A stretch of 64,000 bases of DNA from Alkalicoccus luteus. Its GTDB lineage: Bacteria; Bacillota; Bacilli; Bacillales; Salisediminibacteriaceae. A program made the translations under genes and the position numbers. Positions 11,129 through 21,625 of the stretch are shown piece by piece. How positions within the stretch are numbered: position 1 is the first letter of the stretch; each line of letters begins with the position of its first letter. Location of the stretch: contig NZ_JAATHJ010000003.1 in assembly GCF_012034335.1 (NCBI RefSeq), forward strand, positions 1-64,000, in the 5' to 3' direction. The notes under the pieces are model-generated. The model was not told where the DNA came from and did no database searches. It worked only from the letters and a program-made list of their open reading frames with translations.

Positions 11129-11207
11129 CGACCTGGCAATTTTAAACGGGATTCTTATACGGTTCATGGTCCTCTTTCTTCTTCCGCTTAGCAGCTGAGT
11201 GCCGCAT

Positions 11208-11249
11208 ACCTGATAAAAGCAGGGCATTACGTTTTATCACGTAAGCCCT
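11208..11249 (-). terminator. Intrinsic terminator after the 106-residue unknown gene
   Basis: Minus-strand stem GCAGGGC-TTACG / CGTAA-TGCCCTGC followed by TTTTATC, 20 nt after the stop codon at 11270. Confidence 0.8.
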
Positions 11250-11269
11250 GCTCTCGTTAAAAAAGATTG

Positions 11270-11590
11270 TTAAATTTGATTGTACATTTCCTCAAGACGT
11301 TTTTTCGTCGTTTCAGAACCATATTTGTATATTTTGTGAAACAGATTGTCTTCGTCATCACCAAGTTCAATTTTATCTTTTTCATCCCTGGTTTCATCAA
11401 ACGGCGAGACAAAAATATGTTCCGGCATAACGTCACCATCCTGCACTTCAGCCAGCTTCGATTCCAGCTCGGCTTTTGACTCGCGGTCGAGCAGAACTTC
11501 ATAGTGAATCAGCTGTGTGTCCGGCAGTATCGGCGAAAGTTCGACATCGGTGCCGCTTCTCCAGATTACAAAGTATTGTTCCTTTGGCAT
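11270..11590 (-). CDS. Uncharacterised acidic protein
   Basis: I do not recognise a characterised family. The 106-residue soluble protein is acidic and has the segments HYEVLLDRESK, EHIFVSPFDETRDEKDK and a C-terminal FHKIYKYGSETTKKRLEE, which looks helical. No membrane segment, signal peptide or metal motif is visible. It has its own ribosome site (GAGGAGGGATAGT before ATG) and a good terminator, so it is probably a single-gene unit. Codon use looks like the neighbours. It lies between nfeD and yqeY, which are adjacent in B. subtilis. Confidence 0.7.
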   Translation of the reverse strand: MPKEQYFVIWRSGTDVELSPILPDTQLIHYEVLLDRESKAELESKLAEVQDGDVMPEHIFVSPFDETRDEKDKIELGDDEDNLFHKIYKYGSETTKKRLEEMYNQI

Positions 11591-11760
11591 ACTATCCCTC
11601 CTCAGTCTGATTTTCTATACCCGTCCTCTGCCTGTCTTATTCCTGAAATTTGTCAGTAACCTGACCCGGTGCCTGCTTCATGCTTCTCGCGGCACCATCT
11701 TTCAAAGCAGAATTTCATAGCTTTAAGCGTATTCTCTGCTCACGATTCAGAGAAAACATA

Positions 11761-11796
11761 TCAAAAAAGCACAGTCTCCATTGGAGACTGTGCTGC
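11761..11796 (-). terminator. Intrinsic terminator after yqeY
   Basis: Perfect stem AGCACAGTCTCCA / TGGAGACTGTGCT with a minimal loop, followed by TTTTTTGA on the minus strand, 13 nt after the yqeY stop. Confidence 0.9.
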
Positions 11797-11808
11797 ACGG
11801 CAAAAGGG

Positions 11809-12258
11809 TTATTGAAGCTGTTCCTGGACTATCTTACGAACGAGTGTACCGTCTGCACGGCCTTTTACCTTCGGCATCACTGCACCCATGACAGTTCCCA
11901 TATCAGCTTTAGAAGACGCACCGGTCTCCTTAACAGTCTGGGCAACCATGTCTCTGACTTCCTGCTCGGAAAGTTGTTCCGGCAGATAGTCCTGCAGCAC
12001 CAAAATTTCACCGTTCATTTTTTCAACCAGATCACTTCTGTCTGCCTTATCGAATTCCTGGAGGGATTCCCGCCGTTGTTTCAGCTCACGATTTAATACC
12101 GTGAGAGCTTCTTCTTCAGAGAGCTCGCGCCCAAGGCCGATCGCTTCATTCTGCATGGCTCCGCGCACGGAGCGGATGACAGAAAGACGTGTCTTATCCT
12201 TATTGCGCATCGCCTGCTTCATATCCTGCTGAAGCTGTTCAACTACTGGAGCAGTCAT
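11809..12258 (-). CDS. yqeY: GatB/YqeY domain protein
   Basis: A 149-residue cytoplasmic protein with the YqeY domain, related to the C-terminal tail domain of the GatB amidotransferase subunit, which contacts tRNA. Typical features are the N-terminal LQQDMKQAMRNKDKTRLSVI and the C-terminal DMGTVMGAVMPKVKGRADG. Its own function is not settled. It lies 14 nt downstream of rpsU, the standard rpsU-yqeY pairing in Firmicutes, and shares its promoter and the terminator that follows. Confidence 0.93.
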   Translation of the reverse strand: MTAPVVEQLQQDMKQAMRNKDKTRLSVIRSVRGAMQNEAIGLGRELSEEEALTVLNRELKQRRESLQEFDKADRSDLVEKMNGEILVLQDYLPEQLSEQEVRDMVAQTVKETGASSKADMGTVMGAVMPKVKGRADGTLVRKIVQEQLQ

Positions 12259-12272
12259 GAGGCTGTCTCTCC

Positions 12273-12446
12273 TTAGAATTTGCGTTTTCTAGCTTCTTCT
12301 GATTTCTTTTTACGGCGAATACTTGGCTTCTCGTAGTGCTTACGCTTACGCACCTCTGCCAGTGTCCCTTCTTTAGACATCGTTTTCTTGAAACGACGAA
12401 GAGCAGCATCGAGATTTTCATTCTTGCGAACTCGTGTTTCTGCCAT
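12273..12446 (-). CDS. rpsU: 30S ribosomal protein S21
   Basis: Small basic 57-residue protein of the 30S subunit, starting [19 protein letters not shown] and ending in [12 protein letters not shown]. The ATG at 12446 follows GGGAGGGATATAGA; the longer open frame upstream runs through the promoter and is not coding. It is the first gene of the rpsU-yqeY unit. Confidence 0.97.
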   Translation of the reverse strand: MAETRVRKNENLDAALRRFKKTMSKEGTLAEVRKRKHYEKPSIRRKKKSEEARKRKF

Positions 12447-12503
12447 TCTATATCCCTCCCTCCGGTCAACCAATAAGACATGCACACGGGCATGTATGGT
12501 TCG

Positions 12504-12532
12504 ATTATATAGGATTAAGGATTCACGGTCAA
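12504..12532 (-). promoter_or_regulatory. Strong sigma-A promoter of rpsU-yqeY
   Basis: Minus strand: -35 TTGACC (12527-12532), exactly 17 nt, -10 TATAAT (12504-12509). The -35 overlaps the stop codon of mtaB (12529-12531), so the promoter sits at the very end of the upstream gene. Confidence 0.88.
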
Positions 12533-13884
12533 TGCCCGATTTCTTCCGCTTCGAGCGAAAGAGGTCCGGAACTGTCGGCGACTTTGACAAATGTTCCTTC
12601 ATTATAAGGGTATCCTGCTTTATCCAGCTTTACTTTAATTATGCTGCCGATGTAAGATTCGTCCAGCTCTACTTTCACGCGCAAATAGTTATCCGTATAT
12701 CCGACAAGCAGGTTCGGCTGCTCTTTGTCCGCCTCTTCCGGGATCATTTCCAATACTTCTCCTTCAAACTTCGAAGCATATTCTTTAGCCTGTTGGTCGG
12801 ACAAATCAATCAGCTTCCTCACCCTGCCGTGCTTCACGTCATCGTCAACCTGATCGGACATACGTGCTGCCGGCGTGCCAGTGCGCTTGGAATATGGAAA
12901 AACGTGAAGCTCAGAGAAGCCGATGTCCCTGACAGAATCAAAGGTTTCCTGAAACTCAGCTTCCGTTTCGCCCGGAAATCCAACGATAACATCTGACGTC
13001 ACTGCGAGACCAGGCAGAGCTTCTGTTAAACGATCTACGCGTTCTTTGTAAAACGCCATTGTATACTTTCTTCGCATCCGTTTTAAAACCGTATCCGAGC
13101 CGGATTGCATGGGAACATGCAGATGACGTACGATTTTTTCCGAACGGTTAATCACTGCGATCACATCATCTGTAATCTGGCTTGCCTCAATAGAGGAAAT
13201 ACGAATTCGTTTCAGACCCTCCACTTTCTCGAGCTCTTCAAGCAGACGGGCAAGACTGTAATCTTTCATATCTTCTCCATAACCGCCGGTGTGAATTCCG
13301 GTCAGGACAATTTCTTTATACCCTGCTTCCACAAGCTGGTTAGCTTGTTTCATGACATCTTCCGGCTGTCTGGAGCGCAGAAGCCCTCTGGCCCAGGGAA
13401 TGATGCAGAAGGTGCAGAAATTATTACAGCCTTCCTGAATTTTCAGGGAAGCCCTCGTTCTGTCTGTAAAAGCAGGCACATCCAGCTCTTCATACACACG
13501 TGTCTTCATAATGTTTCCTACACCGTTGATCGGCTCCCGTTCTTTACGAAATTGGTCGATGTAGGGAATCATTTTATGCCGGTCCTGAGTACCGACGACA
13601 ATATCAACACCTGGAATCGCCATGATTTCAGCCGGGGATGTCTGAGCATAGCAGCCGGTTACGCATATGACAGCTTCCGGATTCCGCCGCACCGCCCTGC
13701 GGATTACCTGTCTGCTTTTTTTATCTCCAGTGTTCGTTACTGTACACGTGTTAATGACATACACATCTGCACGGTCCTGAAAATCAACTTTTTTATAGTC
13801 TTTTTGTTTAAACAGCTGCCAGATGGCTTCTGTCTCGTAGTGATTCACTTTGCACCCTAGGGTGTGGAAAGCTACCTTACTCAT
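12529..13884 (-). CDS. mtaB: tRNA t6A37 methylthiotransferase MtaB
   Basis: Radical SAM enzyme that converts t6A to ms2t6A at position 37 of tRNAs reading ANN codons. The 451-residue protein has an N-terminal UPF0004 domain ([12 protein letters not shown], with further Cys in NTCTVTN and VTGCYAQ), the radical SAM cluster CNNFCTFC and a C-terminal TRAM domain. The ATG at 13884 follows GAGGTGA; the in-frame GTG at 13893 lies inside that ribosome site. It lies 5 nt after rsmE and closes the dnaJ-prmA-rsmE-mtaB series. Confidence 0.96.
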   Translation of the reverse strand: MSKVAFHTLGCKVNHYETEAIWQLFKQKDYKKVDFQDRADVYVINTCTVTNTGDKKSRQVIRRAVRRNPEAVICVTGCYAQTSPAEIMAIPGVDIVVGTQDRHKMIPYIDQFRKEREPINGVGNIMKTRVYEELDVPAFTDRTRASLKIQEGCNNFCTFCIIPWARGLLRSRQPEDVMKQANQLVEAGYKEIVLTGIHTGGYGEDMKDYSLARLLEELEKVEGLKRIRISSIEASQITDDVIAVINRSEKIVRHLHVPMQSGSDTVLKRMRRKYTMAFYKERVDRLTEALPGLAVTSDVIVGFPGETEAEFQETFDSVRDIGFSELHVFPYSKRTGTPAARMSDQVDDDVKHGRVRKLIDLSDQQAKEYASKFEGEVLEMIPEEADKEQPNLLVGYTDNYLRVKVELDESYIGSIIKVKLDKAGYPYNEGTFVKVADSSGPLSLEAEEIGH

Positions 13885-13889
13885 GTTGT

Positions 13890-14633
13890 TCACCTCGATA
13901 GTTCAGTATGATAAGAAAGTGCTGAGAGCATATAAAGCGGTGCAGTTTCGGTCCGGAGAATTCTGGGTCCGAGACCGCACATCACTGCTCCGCTCCTGCT
14001 GAGCCTTTCTGCTTCCCCGGCTGATAAGCCACCTTCAGGACCGACGATAATCAGCACGGACTTTCCCTCGCCAAGCTCATTCACTGCTTCAAAAAATGCA
14101 CGCTTGTCGCCAATCTTAGCCTGCTCCTCATAGGCTGCAAGAACAAGGTCAAATTCCCCGAAACGCCGGATCAGGTTATCTGTGCCAATCGGATTAAATA
14201 CGGCCGGCACGAGCCTTCTTCCCGACTGTTCGGCAGCTTCCTTGACGATCTTTTTCCATCTGGGCAGCTTTTTATCCTGTTTCTTAGGGTCCGTTTTCAC
14301 GATGGAACGCTCAGCTTGAAAAGGAATAAAGGCAGCTGCTCCAAGCTCCGTTCCTTTTTGAAGGACGAGCTCCAGTTTGTCTGCCTTTACCAAAGCCTGA
14401 GCAACGGTTACTTGAACAGGCATCTCTCTGTCAGCAGTTTCTTTTTCACGAATCACTGCCCGAAGCGGCTCTCCTTCTTCTAAAGTCACTATATGACAGC
14501 TTCCGCTCACACATACGATGACTTCATCTCCACGTTGCATGCGCATAACAGTCCGGATATGTCTTTCGCTATCCTTATCAAACTCGACCGTGTCGCCCTG
14601 AATCTGCTGCTCTTCAAGAAAATACCTCTGCAT
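13890..14633 (-). CDS. rsmE: 16S rRNA m3U1498 methyltransferase RsmE
   Basis: SPOUT-family SAM-dependent methyltransferase for U1498 of 16S rRNA. The 247-residue protein has the N-terminal PUA-like part (QRYFLEEQQI...HIRTVMRMQRGDEV) and the knotted SAM-binding motifs IIVGPEGGLSAGE and LGPRILRTETAPLYML. Its start codon overlaps the prmA stop (TAATG), which implies translational coupling. Confidence 0.95.
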   Translation of the reverse strand: MQRYFLEEQQIQGDTVEFDKDSERHIRTVMRMQRGDEVIVCVSGSCHIVTLEEGEPLRAVIREKETADREMPVQVTVAQALVKADKLELVLQKGTELGAAAFIPFQAERSIVKTDPKKQDKKLPRWKKIVKEAAEQSGRRLVPAVFNPIGTDNLIRRFGEFDLVLAAYEEQAKIGDKRAFFEAVNELGEGKSVLIIVGPEGGLSAGEAERLSRSGAVMCGLGPRILRTETAPLYMLSALSYHTELSR

Positions 14634-15580
14634 TACTCCGCCTCCGTTTTTTCTGCAATGAAAGATACCCAGTCTTCCATTTCAGTTGTCTCCAGAATAC
14701 GGAATCCAGCTTCATGTAAAGCTTGTCTGACCAGCTCTTTTTTTGCCTGGATAATGCCGGAAGTGATAAATAAGCCTCCTGGCTGCAAAGCATTCCATGC
14801 ATCCTTCGACATCGTCGTAATAACTTCTGCAAGTATGTTGGCTGCGATAAGATCATATGTACCATTGCTTTCAGCAAGGAGATCCGCCTGCCTCACAGAT
14901 ACAGTGTGCGCTACATTATTGTGGGTTACGTTTTCGGCAGCAGCTTTCACAGCTACTTCGTCAAGATCTACAGCATCCACGGAGCCCGCTCCAAGTTTTG
15001 CTGCGGTCACAGCAAGCACCCCTGAGCCTGTACCGACATCCAGAACTCTTCTTCCCTGCTTCATATGCTTCTCCAGCGCCTGAATACATAAAACAGTGGT
15101 CGGGTGTGTTCCTGTTCCGAATGCCATGCCCGGATCAAGTTCTACTACAATCTCATTTTCCTGCACAGCCCGGTAATTTTCCCAGCTTGGAGCAATCGTA
15201 ATTGATGCCCCCACCTTAACAGGCTTGTAGTACTTTTTCCAAGCCGTAGCCCACTCTTCTTCGTCCACTTCATTCAAGGTGACGATACCGCTTCCTGTTT
15301 CGATGCCGAAATCGGCCAGCCTGATCACAGACTGGCGGATTTCTTCCACGGCATCTCCAAGAAAGCTGTTTACAGGCAAGTACGCCTTCAGCAGCACTCC
15401 CTGTTCCGGATAATCGGACTCGGAGAGCTCAAAAAGCTCTCCGAATACCGGCTTCCTTTCTTTAAAGAAGTCTGCCTTATCCTCGATCACTACTCCGCCT
15501 GCCCCGGCTTCGTGCAGAATATGACTGACAGGCTCTACTGCTTCCTGTGTCGTATGGACGCTGATCTCTGCCCATTTCAT
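14633..15580 (-). CDS. prmA: Ribosomal protein L11 methyltransferase
   Basis: Methylates ribosomal protein L11 using SAM. The 315-residue protein has the N-terminal substrate-recognition domain, then the class I methyltransferase motif LDVGTGSGVLAVTAAKLGAG near residue 178, VDAVDLDEVAV and the NILAEV loop. It follows dnaJ by 28 nt and overlaps rsmE by one base, as in the B. subtilis dnaK operon (yqeT). Confidence 0.96.
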   Translation of the reverse strand: MKWAEISVHTTQEAVEPVSHILHEAGAGGVVIEDKADFFKERKPVFGELFELSESDYPEQGVLLKAYLPVNSFLGDAVEEIRQSVIRLADFGIETGSGIVTLNEVDEEEWATAWKKYYKPVKVGASITIAPSWENYRAVQENEIVVELDPGMAFGTGTHPTTVLCIQALEKHMKQGRRVLDVGTGSGVLAVTAAKLGAGSVDAVDLDEVAVKAAAENVTHNNVAHTVSVRQADLLAESNGTYDLIAANILAEVITTMSKDAWNALQPGGLFITSGIIQAKKELVRQALHEAGFRILETTEMEDWVSFIAEKTEAE

Positions 15581-15608
15581 AGCTCCATCTCCCTGTTTCA
15601 GCGGCTTG

Positions 15609-16730
15609 TCAGCCGAAATTTTTGAAAGCGCGCTTCACTTTAGCAAAAAAGTTCTCACTTTGTTCATCCGGAGCGATGGTACCACTCTCTTCAGCAAATT
15701 CACGCAGAAGCTCCCGCTGTCTGTCGCTCAGCTTTTTAGGTGTAATTATCTTTACCTGAATGTGCTGATCGCCCTGTCCGGCTCCTCGCACGTTAGGCGC
15801 ACCTTTACCCCTCAGCCTGAAATGGGTGCCTGTTTGCGTTCCTGCCGGCACTTTCAGCTTCACTTTTCCTTCAAGTGTCGGAACTTCAATTTCATCCCCA
15901 AGAGCTGACTGAACGAATGTAATTGGCATTTCACAGAAAATATCATCACCGTCACGCTGAAAGAATTCATGTTCCTTCACATTAAAGACGACGTACAAGT
16001 CACCGGCCGGTCCGCCGTTAACTCCGGGTTCTCCCTGACCAGCGACGCGAATCTGCTGGCCGGTATCTACTCCTGCGGGAATTTTGATGTGGATTTTTTT
16101 CCGCTTCTTTACCTTTCCGGCGCCGCCGCAAGTACGGCATTTGTCTTTGATTTGCTGGCCGGTGCCGCTGCAGTTGTCACAGACACGACGGTTCACCACA
16201 CGCCCGAACGGGGTGTTCTGCTCCACGTTCAGCTGACCTGCACCACCACATTTTGTACACGTCTCCGGGCTTGTTCCCGGTTTTGCTCCCGAACCATCGC
16301 ACGTTGTGCATGGCTCTTCACGAGGAATTTCAATATCCGTTTCCTTACCGAAAACAGCCTCTCTGAATTCCAGCGTCATCGTATACTGCAAATCGGAACC
16401 TTGACGAGGGGCGTTCGGATCTCTTCTTCTTCCGCCTCCGCCAAAGAACATATCGAAAATATCGCTGAATCCTCCAAAATCTCCTCCACCAGCTCCGCCA
16501 AAGCCCTGATTAGGATCTGTATGGCCAAACTGATCATAGTGAGCCCGTTTATTCGAGTCACTGAGCGTATCATACGCCTCTTTCACTTCTTTAAATTTCT
16601 CTTCTGCATCTGCTTCTTTGTTTACATCGGGATGATACTGACGGGCCAGTTTTCTGTAGGCTTTTTTAATATCTGCCTCTTCCGCGTTTTTGTCCACCCC
16701 TAAAACATCATAGAAATCACGCTTGCTCAT
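15609..16730 (-). CDS. dnaJ: Chaperone DnaJ
   Basis: Hsp40 co-chaperone that delivers unfolded clients to DnaK and stimulates its ATPase. The 373-residue protein has the J domain with YHPDVNK, a Gly/Phe-rich linker ([20 protein letters not shown]) and four CxxCxGxG zinc repeats ([32 protein letters not shown]). The C-terminal substrate domains follow. A perfect intrinsic terminator stands between dnaK and this gene, and a weak promoter follows it, so dnaJ expression may be partly uncoupled from dnaK. Confidence 0.97.
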   Translation of the reverse strand: MSKRDFYDVLGVDKNAEEADIKKAYRKLARQYHPDVNKEADAEEKFKEVKEAYDTLSDSNKRAHYDQFGHTDPNQGFGGAGGGDFGGFSDIFDMFFGGGGRRRDPNAPRQGSDLQYTMTLEFREAVFGKETDIEIPREEPCTTCDGSGAKPGTSPETCTKCGGAGQLNVEQNTPFGRVVNRRVCDNCSGTGQQIKDKCRTCGGAGKVKKRKKIHIKIPAGVDTGQQIRVAGQGEPGVNGGPAGDLYVVFNVKEHEFFQRDGDDIFCEMPITFVQSALGDEIEVPTLEGKVKLKVPAGTQTGTHFRLRGKGAPNVRGAGQGDQHIQVKIITPKKLSDRQRELLREFAEESGTIAPDEQSENFFAKVKRAFKNFG

Positions 16731-16764
16731 AGTCTACCACTCCTGATTTTTATCCATAACGAAT

Positions 16765-16793
16765 ATGTTATCATCTGGCTTCTGGTCCGTAAA
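16765..16793 (-). promoter_or_regulatory. Candidate promoter of dnaJ
   Basis: Minus strand: -35 TTTACG (16788-16793), 17 nt, -10 TAACAT (16765-16770), lying between the dnaK terminator and the dnaJ ribosome site. Each box matches 4 of 6 consensus bases. Confidence 0.4.
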
Positions 16794-16807
16794 GAAGGGA
16801 CGGCGTG

Positions 16808-16843
16808 AAAAAAGTCAAAGTCAGGTTTCCCTGACTTTGACTT
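16808..16843 (-). terminator. Intrinsic terminator between dnaK and dnaJ
   Basis: Perfect 14-bp stem AAGTCAAAGTCAGG / CCTGACTTTGACTT with a GAAA tetraloop, followed by TTTTTT on the minus strand. It lies 12 nt after the dnaK stop codon. Confidence 0.9.
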
Positions 16844-16854
16844 ATCATCTGCTG

Positions 16855-19282
<2,428 letters not shown>

Positions 19283-19303
19283 CTCCTTTTATAAATTGCA
19301 ATC

Positions 19304-20329
19304 TTAATCACTGCTGCGGTTAAGCAGCTTACTCATGTCTTTAGAAAAATGATCGAGCAGGCTGATCACCCGCGGATATTCCATGCGTGTCGGCCCGAGA
19401 ATGCCAAGCGTGCCGATATATTTTCCTCCAAGCGTATAAGTCGCCGTAACGAGGCTTAAGTCATCAAACGGCTTGAAATCATTTTCTTCGCCGATCCGGA
19501 TTGTTAAGCCGGTGTTATCGGTTCGAATCTGCCTTGACATTAACGAGTCCTCTTCAAATAAATTTAAAATAGCCCGGACACGCTTGACGTCATGAAATTC
19601 CGGCTGGCTTAAAATATTTGTTTTTCCGCCGTAGTAAACTTTTTCCTGTTTTTGCTCCGCAAATACATCCCGAAGCACGGAATACATTGTTTCATAGCGG
19701 TTAACGTGCTGCTTTAACACCGATGCTATTTCCTGGGAAAGCCGGCTCTGAAGCTGATAGATCGGCACTCCCTGCAGTTTTTCGTTAAGGATGTTGACAA
19801 CTTTTTCAACGTCAGCTGCTTCAACGCTCTCCGGGAACTGGACCGTCTGATTCTCTACGTGACCGGAATCTGTCACAACGATGCACACGGCCTTATCCTT
19901 CGAAATAGGAATCATCTGAATCTGCTTCAGCTTTGATTCGAAAACTTCCGGCCCTAACACTATGGACGTATAAGACGTCAGCTGGGAAAGGATTTTAGCT
20001 GAATGCTGAATAATTTGTTCTGACTCGTGAAATTTAACCGCAAGCTGTGAACGTATATCCTGCATATCATTAACCGAAAGCTGAGCCGGTGAAAGCAGGT
20101 GGTCTACATAATAGCGGTATCCTTTTTGAGAAGGAATTCTACCTGCTGAACTGTGCGGCTTTTCCAGAAAGCCCATTTCTTCTAAATCAGACATTTCATT
20201 ACGAATCGTAGCGGGGCTGAACGACATGTCGCTCCGTTTTGAAATCGTCCGGGATCCGACAGGCTCTGCATTGGTCACATAGTCATCAACGATTGCCTTA
20301 AGTATTGACAGCTGGCGTTCCGTCAGCAT
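19304..20329 (-). CDS. hrcA: Heat-inducible transcription repressor HrcA
   Basis: HrcA represses class I heat-shock genes by binding CIRCE and depends on GroEL for activity. The 341-residue protein has an N-terminal winged helix (LTERQLSILKAIVDDYV, GSRTISKR, SPATIRNEMSDLEEMGFLEK) and a GAF-like central domain with a C-terminal GILGPTRMEYPRVISLLDH. It is first in the operon, with a CIRCE directly before its start, so it is autoregulated. Confidence 0.97.
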   Translation of the reverse strand: MLTERQLSILKAIVDDYVTNAEPVGSRTISKRSDMSFSPATIRNEMSDLEEMGFLEKPHSSAGRIPSQKGYRYYVDHLLSPAQLSVNDMQDIRSQLAVKFHESEQIIQHSAKILSQLTSYTSIVLGPEVFESKLKQIQMIPISKDKAVCIVVTDSGHVENQTVQFPESVEAADVEKVVNILNEKLQGVPIYQLQSRLSQEIASVLKQHVNRYETMYSVLRDVFAEQKQEKVYYGGKTNILSQPEFHDVKRVRAILNLFEEDSLMSRQIRTDNTGLTIRIGEENDFKPFDDLSLVTATYTLGGKYIGTLGILGPTRMEYPRVISLLDHFSKDMSKLLNRSSD

Positions 20330-20344
20330 ACTGCATCCCTCCTG

Positions 20345-20371
20345 TTAGCACTCTGATATACCGAGTGCTAA
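20345..20371. promoter_or_regulatory. CIRCE operator
   Basis: Exact TTAGCACTC-N9-GAGTGCTAA inverted repeat, the HrcA binding site, 16 nt upstream of the hrcA start. It is the only copy found in the window. Confidence 0.97.
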
Positions 20372-20382
20372 ATCTATACTAT

Positions 20383-20411
20383 AAACTATCAGGATGCGTG
20401 CCATTTGTCAA
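20383..20411 (-). promoter_or_regulatory. Promoter of hrcA-grpE-dnaK
   Basis: Minus strand: perfect -35 TTGACA (20406-20411), 17 nt, weak -10 TAGTTT (20383-20388), just upstream of CIRCE. The -10 assignment is less certain than the -35. Confidence 0.6.
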
Positions 20412-20432
20412 CGAGTCTGCCGTATTTCTGTC

Positions 20433-21566
20433 CTACGGAAGTAAAAAAGCCTCAAACACTTCATTTCCCAGAAGAAGCCCTTGTCTCGTCAGACGGTAAT
20501 GGTTTTCTTCTTTCTGAAGCAGCCCACGTTCCTGAAGCTTGCTGACAGTACCGGGAAATGCGTCTTCCACAGTTAAGCCGTACCGCTTTTCAAACCGGTG
20601 CCCATTAACTCCTATCCGTTTCCGGAGCCCCATAAACATTTCTTCCTCCATTTGTTCATTCACCGGAACTTGATGAGACTCGATCCACGGCATTTCACCC
20701 GCTTCTATTGCTTTCAAATACTTAGGAAGGGGTCCATGATTTCGATGCCGGACGCCGTTAACATATCCGTGAGCACCCGCTCCAATTCCTACGTACCCGT
20801 CGTTGTTCCAATAGGCCTGGTTATGCAGGCTCTCATAGCCGGGCTTGGCAAAATTGCTGATCTCATAAGCTTGAAAATCATTCTCATGCAAGTATTCATA
20901 GAGCCAATCATACATTTCTGCTTCCATATCCTGATTGGGGAGCTTAAGTGCCCCTCTGTTCCACATCTGATAGAAAACAGTCTTTGGCTCGATTTTAAGC
21001 GAATAGGCGCTCACATGGCTGATCGGAAGCGACACGAGTTTTATCAGAGACTGCTGCCACTGTTCCATCGTCTGTCCCGGCAGTCCGAACATCATATCAA
21101 CAGAAATATCTGTAATACCCGCATGACGAGCAAGCTGAATACTTGCTTCAACATCCCCCTCACCGTGATCACGGTTTATCGCCTTGAGCAGCCCCGTATC
21201 AAACGTTTGTGCACCGATGCTGAGACGATTGACCCCGTAGCGCTTCATCATGGTAAATGTCTCTTTCGATGCGCTGCCCGGATTTACTTCCACGGTAAAT
21301 TCCGCACTCGGTTTGATTGTAAAATGTTTATGAATCAGCTCAAGCAGTCGTTCGAGTTGTTCATCCTCCAGCGCAGTCGGTGTTCCTCCGCCGATGTAGA
21401 CTGTTTCAATTGGTGCCACGGACTCCGACATTCTCATTTCACTTCCGCACGCTTCTATATAATCTGCCACGGGCTGGTTTTTCAAAAAAAACTTATTGAA
21501 ATCACAATAATGACAGATCTGCTCGCAGAACGGCACGTGCACATAAAGTGAAGATGGGTTTTTCAT
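20433..21566 (-). CDS. hemW: Radical SAM protein HemW (coproporphyrinogen III oxidase-like)
   Basis: HemW is a radical SAM protein thought to insert or chaperone heme rather than oxidise coproporphyrinogen. The 377-residue protein has the cluster motif in HVPFCEQICHYCDFNKFF. The CxxxCxxCxF form, with Phe rather than a fourth Cys, is the HemW type. The SAM-binding YIGGGTPTAL and a C-terminal HemN-type domain follow. It lies between lepA and hrcA as in B. subtilis (hemN/yqeR position). Confidence 0.93.
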   Translation of the reverse strand: MKNPSSLYVHVPFCEQICHYCDFNKFFLKNQPVADYIEACGSEMRMSESVAPIETVYIGGGTPTALEDEQLERLLELIHKHFTIKPSAEFTVEVNPGSASKETFTMMKRYGVNRLSIGAQTFDTGLLKAINRDHGEGDVEASIQLARHAGITDISVDMMFGLPGQTMEQWQQSLIKLVSLPISHVSAYSLKIEPKTVFYQMWNRGALKLPNQDMEAEMYDWLYEYLHENDFQAYEISNFAKPGYESLHNQAYWNNDGYVGIGAGAHGYVNGVRHRNHGPLPKYLKAIEAGEMPWIESHQVPVNEQMEEEMFMGLRKRIGVNGHRFEKRYGLTVEDAFPGTVSKLQERGLLQKEENHYRLTRQGLLLGNEVFEAFLLP

Positions 21567-21588
21567 CGTTGCTCATCCTTTCCAGGCA

Positions 21589-21619
21589 AACAAAAAGGGC
21601 AGCGGAGCCGCCCTTTTTG
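21589..21619 (-). terminator. Intrinsic terminator after lepA
   Basis: Minus-strand stem GGGCGGC / GCTGCCC flanked by A-run and T-run (AAAAAGG...CCTTTTTG), directly after the lepA stop. It lies just before the hemW ribosome site. Confidence 0.75.
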
Positions 21620-21625
21620 CACTTC

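Noticed and set aside
12447-12602. Upstream extension of S21
   Set aside because: The extension reads through a near-perfect promoter and the end of mtaB; the 57-residue product is the standard size.
15969-16703. Plus-strand open frame of about 244 codons opposite dnaJ
   Set aside because: Antisense shadow of the DnaJ zinc-repeat region; no family resemblance.
20598-21551. Plus-strand open frame of about 317 codons opposite hemW
   Set aside because: Entirely antisense to a well-supported gene, no ribosome site, composition typical of a mirror frame.
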